Assembly: GCA_910574455.1 (NCBI GenBank)
Contig: CAJSYZ010000007.1
Coordinates: 5,513,974-5,577,973, forward strand
Origin: Trichaptum fuscoviolaceum
Lineage: Eukaryota; Basidiomycota; Agaricomycetes; Hymenochaetales; Trichaptaceae
Length of the DNA stretch: 64,000 bases
Reading direction: 5' to 3'
Shown here: positions 30,784 through 43,259 of the stretch, piece by piece
Layout of the letters: every line of letters begins with the position of its first letter
Position numbering within the stretch: the stretch's first letter is position 1
Notes under the pieces: model-generated
What the model saw: the letters and a program-made list of their open reading frames with translations, nothing else
Databases searched by the model: none
What the model was told of the DNA's origin: nothing
Translations under genes and position numbers: made by a program

Positions 30784-33090
30784 ATGTTGCTTCTCCTCTC
30801 TTCTCTGCTCTCTTGGAGGGCCGGGACCTGCGCCTTGCCCGTCCTTTCGCACAGCTTCGCAGAAGCTGCAATCTATGAGTCTGCTCTTGACATCGCAACC
30901 ACTGCAACCACTGGCGCTTGCTCGGGCAGGTCGGTATGGGATATTCTCTGGAGCTGCTCGGCAACCACATTTGCATGCACGTGGGTCTCGGTACATCCGA
31001 ACATACCCTTCCTTCGAGAAAGCAAGAAGTCTACGAGGATCTGGCGCATATACCTTATGCTTCTCTCCCTTATTGCACCGGAAATCATGCTGCTGTGGGC
31101 TTTTAAACAGCTTCAAGGCGCGTTGATGATAATGATGACCGTCAACGAAGCAATCGTTCCGTTAAATGGTGAGTTCTGGTTCGCTCTAAATAAAGTCACT
31201 TTGAGTCATGTATCTCTCTAGGTTACACGGAGGAGAATCATGACGAGGATGCACAGGGTATACAAACAGCTGGGATCAAGGAGAGGCGTAAGAGAAAGCT
31301 CAAGGAGGAGCCTAAGAGAAAGTCTTCTGTTTCTCATACAGGTGTGTAAGAAACCATTGTTTTAAGCGTCTAAAATCAAGAAATTATTGATCGCCATAAC
31401 AGATGATTTGCAGAAGTGGACTCTCACTCATGCGCACTATCTTCAGATGGGCGGCTTTCGCTTGCAGTGCAAGTTTGAGCAGAAAGGCAACGTCCCATCG
31501 CAAGTAGGTCGCAAGATCAACGCTACGTATGGCCCACACACTATCATAATTTGGGAAGTTCCTTTGTCTTTCAAAATGCTAAAGGAGCTCTTCAACAAGC
31601 GTATACTTGACTTTCCGGTTGTGTCAAAGAACGAGATACTGGACAAGTGCGGGAAGGACGCTTTCTCAAAAACAATTGCCGTGCTACAACTCACCTGGTT
31701 CATCCTACAAATTATCGCACGCGTGGGTCAGAAACTCACTATCACAGAGCTCGAGTTAACGACGGCTGCTCTGGCCAGTCTTAATATCGCTATGTACATC
31801 TCGTGGTGGAGCAAACCGAACGACATTCTTTGTCCTACAGTCATTCAGACCAGGGACTTACAGGAGCAGATTCACTCGTGGAAAGTGTTTCGCCATTTAC
31901 TTGAGCCATCGGTTCCCATGGCTGATTCTACTCCTGACCACCTCAATATTCCATCGCAATCGGATCCCCGCGTACGATACTCGACTCTCCTTTCGAGTTC
32001 GGACGAGCCACATCCGACTGCCAATCACGAGGGACAGTACGCCATTAAGAGCCTTGGAGACTATGAAAAAGTCAGCATCGTGATTTATTACGGGTCCGAG
32101 ATGATGAAGGCACTCAAATCGTCAATGAAGGTGTTCACTTCACCCGCGGAAAGTGCCTCTGAAATTTTCGGAGCAATAGGAGGGGCGTTGACAACACATT
32201 TCCGATGTCACCATGACGCGGGCACTAGCGCGAAGCCTTGGTATATCCAAGTCCTCTTTGCGATACGAGCGCTCCCAATAGCAATCTGGTGGACAATTGC
32301 TTCACTATTTCTGGGCCTGATATACTACCCCGTATTGGCAATATTGGGAAGCGGAGAACGACTTCACAGTAAAACCGCCGCCACCGACGAAGACGTGGAA
32401 CATATGTCAACGATTAGACTTTTGCGCTCGAACAAGGCCCTGCGCTTAGTTAAGGATATGGTTTTCTTTTGCGAAGAGTCAAGAAGTGCGCCCTTCTTTA
32501 GTCTCTCAGCAATGACGGGCGCAATTTTCGGGATGATTCACTGCTTAGCATGGAACTCTCAATTTCCCTCTCGCATCGAGAAGATACTATGGCGCACGTC
32601 TTCGTCCATCCTAGTCGGTATCTGTGTTTGTATGCTGGTTGCAGCCACCGTGTACAGCTTCGCCTCCGAAAGACATCAACCTTCGGTCTTATCCGAGTCG
32701 CCGAACACGTCACCCCCGGGCAATAAGAAATTCAAGAAGGCCGCTGTACTAGTACGTGCAGTTAACCCCGTGGTCAGAATGGCGAACACTCCTGCCACTG
32801 CGGACAGAGCAGCGAAGAGTCCCCCCTCCGAGGATGGAATACTGCTCACTCCTCCCTCCGCGGATGTGACGGTAGACTCCACGAACTTGATGGTAGACTC
32901 AACCCCAACTAATCGTTCCCTGAAATCTTTACTACAACGTATTACATGGGGAGTAATATGCAGTGCATTTTCCATTTGTTTTGTTTTGGCTCGCTTGTCT
33001 CTTCTGGTCCTCTCCATCGTAGAACTTCGCGCACTGCCAGCTTCTGCATTTGACACAGTTCGGTGGTCCGGATTCATCCCTCATATATAG
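30784..33090 (+). CDS. Multi-pass membrane protein of an agaricomycete-specific family
   Basis: Exons 30784-31168, 31222-31341 and 31403-33090 (introns 53 and 61 bp, frame kept), 730 aa. N-terminus MLLLLSSLLSWRAGTCALP is a signal peptide or first helix. Then RSVWDILWSC...TFACTWVSVHPNIP and IYLMLLSLIAPEIMLLWAF, a conserved arrangement I know from many mushroom hypothetical proteins. A basic KERRKRKLKEEPKRKS loop is followed by QKWTLTHAHYLQMGGF, then predicted membrane helices near LQLTWFILQIIARV, ALPIAIWWTIASLFLGLIYY, SSSILVGICVCMLVAATVY and a final one, GVICSAFSICFVLARLSLLV. The TAG ends it. Biochemical function is unknown; location is inferred from helices. Confidence 0.8.
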
Positions 33091-34995
33091 ATATAGTGTA
33101 TCACCTTACGGACAATGGCACGTTTTCCTATGTTTATATCTCGAGCTGGCTCGAGCTCATTCCGCTGGTAATACTAGTATTCGAATTTTAAAATGACTGC
33201 CGCAAGTTAATCAACGACAATGTCTGTCTTATAGTATATGATGAGATTTCCATGATTGTCTCCTGAATCTCGTCTCATCTACGGATTCCCTTTGACCTAT
33301 TACCTAGACTCCACTCTCTAGAGCACTTGTAGGTATAATATCATTAAACTTCCGGACCCGCACCGAAAGGCGTAAGTGTGATCCTAGTGTTTCTACTAAA
33401 GCCAAAATGTCTCAGATATCGGCATCGTGATATTTTGACAATAAAGGAGAACGCGTGAATGACGAAGGAGACAGTGGTTTTGAAACAACCATTGAGGGTC
33501 CAGACTCCAGATTTCTACAACATTGAGAAGAGTCTCGGAGTCACAGCCTGTCATCATGATTGCCAGTGAACGTGCCTGTCAGACTCAATACACATACTCA
33601 TTACGTAATCTACAATCTTTTGATAACCATCTTCCTTTTTTTCTTCCTTACCGCGGCCGCCATATCACGACTCTGAGTTCCGTTTACTTTCCTCCTCCTG
33701 CTTCCATGGAAGATACTGTCGATGTAAGGAATAAGTTATACATGCATTTGTGAATGGCCAACTCATCTTCTCTTGAAGTTTGCCGAGTTTGCGCGGTCTC
33801 GCCTCTCAACGTCGAATTCTCATACTTGATGGTACAGTCGTCATTCACAAACTTTCAGCATGGCTAAAGACAAGTCATTCGCCACAGAATGATCTAGGTC
33901 TTGGAAAATCATCTCGTCATCTACTCTTGGCGCATTGCTAGAAGCGCCACGTCGTTTCAATTGAATATCGGATTACTCCGAACGTCATGGCAGCCATTGA
34001 TGAAGCAACGAGGCTTCAAAGGTATTTCAATGATATTACTCACCCGGATGATCGTCCAACTGACCTCCATGTACAATACGTGCACTGAGAACTCTATATG
34101 CCAAGACCAATTATCTCATTGAACATCCTCCCGAGCTCCTCTTGCTTGTCCACGAATGTCCGCTGGCACCTTAGGCGGCGGCCCGCTCCTTCGAATATGT
34201 CGGTCGAAATCAGGCTCAGGATAATGCACCCTTCTTCGCGACTCTCGATGTAATTGATGGCAGAGTGGAACAGGCTAGCCTTCTATCGGTTCCGGGGATT
34301 TACATGGGCGGTCCGGGCTGTCTTCTCCCGGATCTGCAGTCACGCAAGATTGCCTCCGAATCGCACAGAATTGTTGACAGGCGACTTCTGTCCTTCTTCC
34401 AAAGCAAGGGCGACTATTTAATTGTGCACCAGACAACCTTCAGCTCGCTTATTTCTTTGCATTGCGCCTCATTTCGCAATTTCGTTCGAGTTATTCGGCG
34501 GACCGTGCGCTCATTTTACGGGAAAATCCCGCCCTTTATCTCCTCCATACGGAGAAAATACACACGCCCAAGCTAATCTCCGTCTGGAGGCATAGGCGTT
34601 TTGCTTGTTGTAACCGATTTCTCGAAGACCAAGAAACGAGTCTATGCCCTTGACAACTGTATACGGAAAAATCAGTCTCATGGATGGTCAAGAGGTGCCC
34701 ATCTCTTCGCCTAAACCACTCGGCGTTCTTCTCGAAAACTAATCCAGAGTCCTCTACACCCTTCATACTGCAAATCTCGGGCTCGCTTTGCACCATTGGC
34801 ATGTAATAAAACCTCGGATTTGGCGGTTCGGCGGACCGCTGGAAGAAACATGCAGATGATGGGAAAAGAATTTCCAACGAACGTAGGCGACACAGAACAA
34901 AACGTATATAAGGCTGCATGCTTAGGCCCTGAAAGCCCAGAACTGGTTAGTTCTACTCTCAAGTCAAAGGCAAGGATCTTCAGCTTTAGTGCAAC
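33091..34995. other. Intergenic with possible decayed gene
   Basis: A GAAGATACTGTCGAT|GTAAGG donor-like site after ATG 33708, and coding-looking pieces PNVMAAIDEATRLQRYFNDI (about 33980) and FATLDVIDGRVEQASLLSV (about 34235), suggest a broken + strand gene of a few exons. Stops fall between them in every frame I tried. Family not recognised. Confidence 0.3.
34905..34912 (+). promoter_or_regulatory. TATA box of the pectate lyase gene
   Basis: TATATAAG lies 91 bp before the ATG at 34996, a usual distance for a fungal core promoter. Confidence 0.55.
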
Positions 34996-36468
34996 ATGAA
35001 GTGGCTTTTCTCTGCCGTTGCTTTCCTCGCTGTGCAGGTCGTTTCGGTGGGTCCTAAACTTATATGTCCCTTACCGCATCACTAACATTATGACTTTCAC
35101 TCTGCCTCCTACAGGGCTCTCCGATCGAGTCTGCTCTTGTCAAGAGAGCTTCAACTAGTGATGTTGCTACTGTCGGCTATGCGACTCTTAACGGGGGGTA
35201 TGCGATTATCAGCTCCTTTCGCAGGGCGACGGAATTTGACTGGCATTTTAATCAGTACCTCCGGAGGCTCTGGTGGTACAACAACTACTGTGACGACGCT
35301 TTCTGCTCTCACATCGGCCGTGTCCGGTGATTCTAAGAAGATTGTCATCATTTCGGGTAAGACACGAGTTAGTCTTCAGGAAATGCAAGCTCTCTAACGA
35401 CCTCTTGCAGGAACAATCACCGGAAATACTGTAGTCAAAGTCGGCTCCAATACCTCAGTCATTGGCAAGAGTGGTGCCAGTACGTAGCTCATCTAACTTT
35501 TATTACTTGATCAAAAGAGCTCATGGTGAACGAAAAGCACTCGTTGGCGTTGGACTTCGTGTTCTCGACGAGTCGAACGTCATCATCCGTAACATCAAGA
35601 TTCAGAAGGTCCTAGCTTCGGCTGGCGATGCCATCGGCATCCAGGCTTCTAGCCAGGTTTGGGTTGACCACGTTGACCTCAGCTCGGTAAGTAGGCACCC
35701 GCGGGCATCAGTGACATCTAACATATTTATGCATGATTTAGGACCGCGACCATGACAAGGACTAGTGAGTAGCACAGCTATCGGTTTTTATCGAAATGAT
35801 CCCTAAACGAATGACTAGCTACGATGGTCTGCTCGACATCACGCACGGCAGCACAGGAGTTACAGTCACTAACAGCTATGTACGCCAACAGCGCCTTAGT
35901 ATAAGTGGGTTACCTCTGACTTCAACTTACAACTATAGCTCCATGACCACTGGAAGGCTTCTTTGGTCGGGCACTCTGACAGCAATGGCTCTGAGGATAC
36001 CGCTCTTACTGTCACTTTCGCAAATAACTACTGGTGAGTCTTCCTCATATTAAATTTGTTGAGCGGAACATAATCCGGATATCAGGTACAACCTGAATTC
36101 CCGCACTCCTTCCTTCCGCTTCGGACACGGTCACATCTTCAACAACTACTTTCTCGATAACGGCGATGGAATCAATACCCGTGATGGTCAGCTCATCGTC
36201 CCTCCTCACTCGTGATAATCGAGACACTGACTTTCTCATCCAAGGTGCCCAACTCCTCGTCCAGAACAATGTCTTCTCCGGTGTCGACAAGCCCATCTAT
36301 GACACCGACACTGGCTACGCCGTTGCGACCGGCAATGACTATGGAGGAGAGAGCGACACCGCACCTACCGGCACTTTCACGTCCCCGCCGTACTCGTATT
36401 CGCTCATCTCGACGTCCAGCGTGGCCAGCTCTGTCAAGGCTAGCGCCGGCGCTACGTTGAGCTTCTAA
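34996..36468 (+). CDS. Secreted pectate lyase, polysaccharide lyase family 1
   Basis: Cleaves polygalacturonate by beta-elimination outside the cell. Signal peptide [17 protein letters not shown], then a KR site (SALVKR) that may be processed. I trace ten exons with nine short introns, including 35047-35114, all keeping frame: ...[79 protein letters not shown]; then [36 protein letters not shown] and [14 protein letters not shown]. The VWVDH block, the calcium-binding acidic residues in DKDYYDGLLD, and RTPSFR (the RxPxxR motif carrying the catalytic Arg) are all present. No stops or frame breaks found, so it should be functional. It ends with a Ser/Ala-rich tail and TAA. Confidence 0.92.
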
Positions 36469-37085
36469 GCAGCGTTCTGAAGGTTTTCAGAAAAGCGGTG
36501 TTTCTGGCTATGCATAGCGGATGCTACTTTAATCGTTTACAACAACAACAACAATCTACTGTACTCGCATGGAAACCGTTTCGTAGCTATTGAATGTGTG
36601 TTCTTTCATGTTCGTAAGCTAGCGAAAATGTGAAGGATCATCATCCGAATCGATAACAGTACTAAAGCCTCCAGTCAAACGAAATTAATGCAGCACCTGG
36701 GATTGCTAAAGACATTGAATATCTAAACGTTGATCTCGAAAAGCTCTTCAGCGAATTTTGTGATCATCTTCTAGGAGCTCTATTGAGAGGGTATCTACAT
36801 AGTACAGTATATGGTTCTCTTAGTAAGAAGACGAACATCCGGAGCATAGACGATATAGGGACTTGTTCGCTTTTTCTTGCTATATGTAGCTGTTATTCTT
36901 GACCCGGGAGGAACGTGTAATTGACAGTTGCCCATGAGAAGATCATAAACAAATACGCACTTCTGAATCGTATTTATGTACATACATATCTATCTAAGAA
37001 CAAGAACTATGAATCTTTTTCTCCCTACAACTGGCTTCGGTACCTGTACCAACTTGAAAGGTCCAGAGACCTCCCGCTCGCGAGA
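36469..37085. other. Intergenic, no gene seen
   Basis: AT-rich stretch between the pectate lyase and the convergent minus-strand gene. It should hold both 3' ends. No ORF, RNA gene or repeat that I can support. Confidence 0.5.
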
Positions 37086-38790
37086 TCAATTATCGTAGAC
37101 GAGGACATCGTATTTCTCAACAAGGCAGTCCTTCCCTCCATAAGGGATTTTCGCTGCAATGGCAAATCAAGTTAGGTGAATTCTTGAATTCCGGGATAGA
37201 GAGAAGGCCATAAGCAACATAGCACACCTTCGCTGCCTTCAAAAACCTTCCCGCATGCGACACCGTAATCTTTCCCTTCAATGGTAATATTCGCGCGTGC
37301 GATGTAGTAGATCGCGAGTTCATAACCGGCACCGCTCGTCTCATATCCTGCACTACAAATAATCGACATTCACTGGTCCAGTCAAAAGAATCCTCTGGAT
37401 ACGAGGGGATCATACCGGATAGGAACCCCGTTAAGATTCTTAGGCTTGAACTTTCCGGAGTAAGACACCCACTTGTAAGCGTCTGCTTGGGCTGTGGCGA
37501 TTTGAAAGTGGCTGGGATCGGTGAGCTAGAATACACAAAAAGAGTCATCACATATTCAGCGCTCCTGACTCCTCTTCCTAACACAAGACAATCCTTACCT
37601 CGATTTCTTTTCCTTCAACACCAATAGCTACGCCGCCTTTGTCCTTGATATTATCCGACTGTTTCCCGGGATCTGTGCATGTATCCATTAGCAGCTAGTA
37701 AAACAGTCATACAGGCGAACGAGTTACTGACACACGCCGACGGGATGTTCAGTGGTCTGCACAAATAGAATAGAGTACGTGACATCGATTAGCGCCGGAT
37801 CGCACAACAGCACAGTTTCTCTCGTATTCACCTGGGGATATTTAGCACGGGCGACGTACACAGGAGTGCCTGATTTCTCTTTTCCGCATTCAATCTTGTT
37901 TTCGACAAGGTGGCTGTTGGAAGCAAATACCTACAGAAAATACACATAGGTTAGCTTGATAACTGGAATGGGGTAAGCCCAGAGAATTTCAAACCCAAGT
38001 AATGCCAGTCATATTTGAGCAAGATAATATTCAGGTGGTCGATGAGTGTAGAATTGTTGGCGGATTTAGTTGTAGGTAAATGCCAGAGGCTAGTCGACCT
38101 TTATACTCGCGAGCTTCGAGCGCTTTGAATCTGCCCCTTTCAACGATATCTGCAAAGGTGACTTGAGGAAATCAAATGGTCAGATTCAAACGGTGCATAA
38201 AGGTGCAAGGGCGACACATCTTACGTTAATTTACAACACAGAACATTTCGTTTCACGAGTCTTGAAGGTGAACTGCCTCTTCGGATTGAAGTCGGAAGTC
38301 AGCTTTGCCCATGTGAGATCGTAGGCGTCCTTTCAGGCAGAGTCGAATGAGGATTCGTATCCGCGAATGGTCGTGTCGTACACCGGACATGGCACAGTCA
38401 AAGGCGACTGCTTGCTCCGTTCGTGCGTGAGATCAAGTGCGCACAATTCTTCTCCATCCCAAGCACTGCGAAATTCCGATGTGTTTTGTCACCGTTGCTG
38501 TACCTAAGAAGGGAGAATATCCGTCCTCTTTGTGAAGTGAAACGACAATCCGCATTTTGTAGCTTTGTTATTTGGTTGTCGAGTGCTTGACTTCGGGAAT
38601 CCTCAGGAACGCACATAAAGTGTAATCGACGACAAGACAAAGGGCATAGTCTGAATACAATGCACATAGGACGAGTTGCCTTCACACGACGAGAGCACTT
38701 TCCAACTTGAAAAGGGATATTTTTGCGTGCGACGTACCTCTTCGAGATGCCGCCCATGTTAGAGATCCGGAAGAACATCCCGCTCACTGC
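37086..38790 (-). CDS. DM9/DUF3421-like repeat protein (exons uncertain)
   Basis: Minus-strand coding signs with several short introns. The last exon ends IPYGGKDCLVEKYDVLVYDN and TGA at 37088-37086, which matches the end of a DM9 repeat (YGGKE...YEVLV). Three phrases of the form (V/I)Y(V/I)ARA/K occur: YVARKNIPF (about 38720), VYVARAKYPQ (about 37850) and YYIARANITI (about 37310), each a typical DM9 repeat start, followed by GVACGKVF and VCYVAYG. DM9 proteins are lectin-like or stress-related in other eukaryotes; role here unknown. I could not join all exons, and stops in single frames mean some of it may be decayed. Confidence 0.45.
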
Positions 38791-41187
38791 CAGTGAAATA
38801 CAAGTGTTGAGTTATTTGGGTTTACCTGTCTGTACTTTGAGGTACTTAGATGTGCAAAGATGCTTGAGATGTCGGATCTGCATGCTGTCGCCGAAGACGC
38901 CTCCATTTTTCTACCTGATACAGTCCACAGACATCTGAACCGGACAGGGTACTCAGTACTCAGCAAGCCATAGGCAAAGTGACGAGTGGATATTTGGGGA
39001 AGGAATTGCGAGTACTCCAGAATACCCCTTCAAAGTTGTAACAACAACAAAAGGAAGAGTTAGTGCAATACCTGTCCTGAAATATTCTGCCGTATTTCAA
39101 GTATTACCTGAGGCACCGCGGCGGCAAATGCCGTAACGAGGAACGCTTTCACTATGTTCCGCCCACGGAAAGTACAGTTAGCCAGTAGCTCGCTGCTCCT
39201 CCCTTGGACTGCTTCGCAAAGGGCATTCGCGGGGTGAGTATCATAGCAATCACCTATGCTGATGCTACAGTAACTATCACTATGACAGCTTGGACTCCTT
39301 CCGATGAAGAGAGAAACGACGACAGCGTCAGATTACACTTCTCATGCCAAGAAGAGAGTTTGTACCTCACCAACGAATCTTTGGGTCCCTAAACAGATGT
39401 AGCATCAGCGCCTGCGTCGCTGGCTGTTCCGACTCCCGAGAACTCCATGTTTAAGGGATCGATTTGAGTTCCATTGCATATGTGTAATTCAGTATCTATT
39501 AGCGGAAGTTAGTCCGATATCAACATCATAATCAGTCGAAGTTGACAGACCGGTGGACGACCTAGTTTGACGCGCGCCAAAAGACCTAAAATTGCTTAAA
39601 CCCAAGATCTTGAATGACGAGCGATTTGGTTTCGCAAGAGATTAAACTAGAAGGATTTGTGTATGGCTATTAAGGCATTCTAGCCTTGATTCATTCAAGT
39701 TGGTGACTATGGTCGATGGATCACGGATGGATCATAATAGTACTTGGACAAGGCATTAGAAGCTGCAATGCCACGTGCTAAGTAGTACTGCCAGTGGTGC
39801 GTTTAGAGTTCCGCCCGGCGGATGCCGACTGACTGCCACTCCAACAAATTTGCACACAAACTGAATTTCCAACCATCCTCTGTTGACAAGCAAACAAACT
39901 TGCATCCATGTTACACATCTATCTTTCTGTATGGTCTCGTATCGCTGTTATCCGCACAGGCGGAACCGCGGTGTCCCAGTTTTAAACGCTATCCAAGTTG
40001 CAGCTTGCTCCTTGTAGTGCAAGACACAGCCATTTCAAAGGATCGACACCCACAACTGTCGTGCTACTGATGTCAAATAGGGTCAAGACAAATAATTGCT
40101 TGCATATTTCTGATATGGATGTAAGCCCTGCAGTTTGGTAACCGGTATGTGTTCTGCGCTTACTCTCCGTGACATAGAATCTGATCTTTCGATATCTTTC
40201 TGGTGGACAGTCTGCGTCTCCCTTCACTGTTATTAGCAATTTCATAATATCCGAAGTTTGAGAAGAGAAGTAATTCAAGAGAAAGACTTCAAGCTGTTGT
40301 CGTCGCCGAAGTCCATCGTTACGATAGTGAATAGCGAACACTGATGGTTTTCACAGTACGCGGCTTGTTGCAAGGCTCTTCAATAGAACGTGTTATGAGA
40401 AGCCCAGAACCTATAGCTCAGATCACTTCCTCTCCATGCTATTTACTAGCCGAGAGGAAGGCGATGCTCTGATGTTCGCGTCCATGTTCATTTTTGGATG
40501 AGACGGGGATCTTTCACATGTACGTTTTCTCACATCAGCTTCTATTGATTCGACTAATTTTGCTTTTCCCATTCTATCTGGCAATGTAGACTTTCCGTCA
40601 TATAGTTGTACTTCGAAGTCAAAGTACCTAACGCAACTTGGAACTCGGAACTTCGGTTGCCTCAGAAGATCCCCTCGTGTTCCTTCACTATCGGCTCCTT
40701 ACACCAACATGATGGACCTAGAAGCTAACGCAGTGTCTCCTACTTCGGTTCTTCTGATAAACCTTACGGAAACAACGTGCCTGCTTAAGTCCGTCTTGGA
40801 GAACATCTTCCTGTCATTAAGGCTGACGTGTGGCAGTTCCAATCACCGCAAACACCATTCGCTGTCCGACTTCCACACATTGCAGCCCTTTTTCCAATAC
40901 ACAGTTCCCCGCTGCAGCTGAACGGGAACGCCCGCTATCCGACTGAGAAGGCAATCAGAAATTGCGGGCGCGTTTCTCAGAATTGTTGCCAACGGGTCTT
41001 ATCTATCGATGCTGTGATTCTATTCGCTGTCGATTCAGCTTTCTGTAACAAAACTATAAGCTCATGACTTCTGACTTCCGTGACAGCTGATCAACTTCTC
41101 TCGCTTCACCCCGTACCTTAAATACATAGGCCCTTGACCTTGTTCTTCCCCAGGTCAATGACATTCCTCCCTAGCTTACTTTGAATC
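38791..41187. other. Long stretch without a recognisable gene
   Basis: ORFs are short (under 120 codons) and lack splice-site support. Minus-strand frame near 39982-40341 and + strand frame near 40709-40921 are the longest, with no familiar motif. It includes CAAGTTGG and GCCAGTGG words like those of the repeat clusters at about 39700-39800. Confidence 0.4.
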
Positions 41188-42950
41188 ATGGACACGACTT
41201 CTATACCCCTGCCCGTCCTTCTGCAGAATATGTAAGTTGATTTATCTCAATCTTTCGTGGACCGAGCTGAAGGAATACACAGACTCACGGAGCGTAATGT
41301 AACCCTGGCGGGCATTAGTGAGCATAATGGACTTCCCATCTCTTCTAAAACCATTTACCCAATCTACTCTCATCAGCCATCTTACTCTTCGAATACATCA
41401 CCACACTAGCCGATGAGGTCCGAATAATCTGGAAAAACAAGATCACGGGCGTAAAAGCCCTCTTCCTTTTCAATCGATATTTCTCTCTAGCGGGATTCCT
41501 CTTCGTCCTCTATCTCAAGTTCAACCCTCCTAGCGTATGACTCTTTCTCATATCTTGGAGCGAAGTTTCCTGATGATTTCACTTTCATTGGACAGGCGTC
41601 TATATCGTGCGCTAATGCGGCCATCTTCTCAGCTGTGCTGGCCCTTGTCAATCAAGCATCGATTATCGGTCTGTCCGGTCCCTAAAAATTCTCGGAAAGC
41701 AATTGGAGTCTCACATATCTTTGTCTTCGTCTTCGGTACAGTGACACTGATATTACGAACGTACGCATTGTACTACCATAATCGGAGAGTCTTGATTGTG
41801 GCGTCGGTATTCGGTTTCTACTGCGTAGGCCAATTATTCGTAAGTCTTGTTTTTCCCAATTCGATTTTGGTGAGAAGGCTAGAACGTGATTTTGAAGTAT
41901 GCCGTATTTCATATGAGGGGAGGGTTGGTGACAGAGGTGTTCGCAATTCCTGTGAGCGTTATTGGCGGGCTCGACTTCTGCTTTGCGGAGGACCGACAAC
42001 AGTGAGTAGAAATTTGTTTGTCGAAGCTTATGTATACTGAATCATGCTCTTCGTCATTTAGAACTTGTAATAAACTCGCATGTCTCTTTGATCCGCTGGA
42101 TTTCTGACGTTGTTTCTGATCCAGCTTACATACTATCGATGACATCGATTATTCTATTCGATTTCTTGATCTTTGGCTTGACGATAGGGCAGAATTTGCA
42201 TACGCTGAAGGTGATGATGGAGCTGCGAACAACCCCAGCAGGGCTGAATGAACTCCTGGTGAAGGACGGTAAGCGGTTCCTTGTCCTTAAGTCGGTTCTG
42301 TTCTAACACTTATGGCTTTGGCCCTGAGAATAGGGAGCATGTATTTCCTGTGAGTAAATCATGAAGTGGCGAGTCGTCATGGACCTAATGTACTTGAGAC
42401 TAATCTATCGTTTGTAGGGTGATGGCCATCGTGAACCTAATCTCTTTCACCTTTGTCTGGGCAAGCCTCTACTATACTTTTTGTATACGAACAAGCTTAT
42501 AGAGATCCTCTTCTGCTGCAGAAAATGACAGATTTCCGCCTCATTGAGGTCGCGCTGGGCTCGAACTCAATCTTGGGAGCTTTGTGAGTGTATTCGTTAA
42601 TCAAAACTCATGTACATTTAATAACCGGAGAAATGTAAATACTATCCAGATTCTCCGCTGTCCTCCTCTCGCGGCTTATTCTCAACCTGCGAACGGAGAA
42701 CGAACGGGCATGCCGAGGGAGTCTATCCTCCGTGCCCCTCTCCACCATGTCTTACTCAACTCGCTCTTTCGTCGCGCCGAGGTTCGCTGATATGCGAGAA
42801 GAAGACGAAATGGATTCTGCAGTGACGTACAATGGGTTTGAGTCTGCTTGCAATGAGCCTGAGAGTAGGACACTAAGGAATGGGAATGGGCAGATGGATC
42901 GAAGGGATCTGTATTTCGCGGGACGAGATACAGAGAAAATGGTTGTATGA
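41188..42950 (+). CDS. Seven-helix membrane protein, DUF6533-like
   Basis: Starts MDTTSIPLPVLLQNM at 41188; about seven exons separated by 50-60 bp introns. The N-terminal DUF6533 signature is seen as LLFEYITTLADEVRIIWKNK followed by LFLFNRYFSLAGFLFVLY. Later helices are near NAAIFSAVLALVNQASIIGL, VTLILRTYALYYHNRR, SMTSIILFDFLIFGLTIGQ and VMAIVNLISFTFVWASLYY. The cytosolic tail runs SYSTRSFVAPRFADM to GRDTEKMVV, TGA at 42948-42950. The region near 41670-41690 (GGTCTGTCCGGTCCCTAA) needs an intron or is a break; otherwise it looks complete. Family function is unknown; a receptor-like role has been supposed because of topology. Confidence 0.7.
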
Positions 42951-43052
42951 AAACCTAATGATCCCTTGTACAATACAATTCCAAGCTGCAAGGAGAGACA
43001 ATTAACAGAAAACTATGACGTCGTTCATCGACGTGCAAATTCAAGCATGCCG

Positions 43053-43257
43053 TAGTCTCGAACCAGACCCGGATACTTATATGGGTCGCTTTGTTTAGAA
43101 CTTGAAGGTGCTTCTCCGCAAGCTTTAAGAAGAAAGTAGCCTGGTCTGGGCACAAGGCTAAGCATGAACTTGATTTTATCTTGCTCGTCATTTTACCAAA
43201 TCTCGAGGGAGCAACCATGACAGAGTATAGTCTCGTAACCAGACCAGGCTACTTATA
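43053..43257. repeat. Direct repeats with an internal 16-bp inverted repeat
   Basis: TAGTCTCG-AACCAGACCCGG... at 43053-43081 recurs as TAGTCTCGTAACCAGACCAGG... at 43228-43257. The second also forms a perfect 16-bp inverted pair with 43134-43149 (AAGTAGCCTGGTCTGG against 43239-43254). Could be a small foldback element or the remnant of a MITE lying in the 3' flank of the membrane-protein gene. Confidence 0.6.
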
Positions 43258-43259
43258 AG

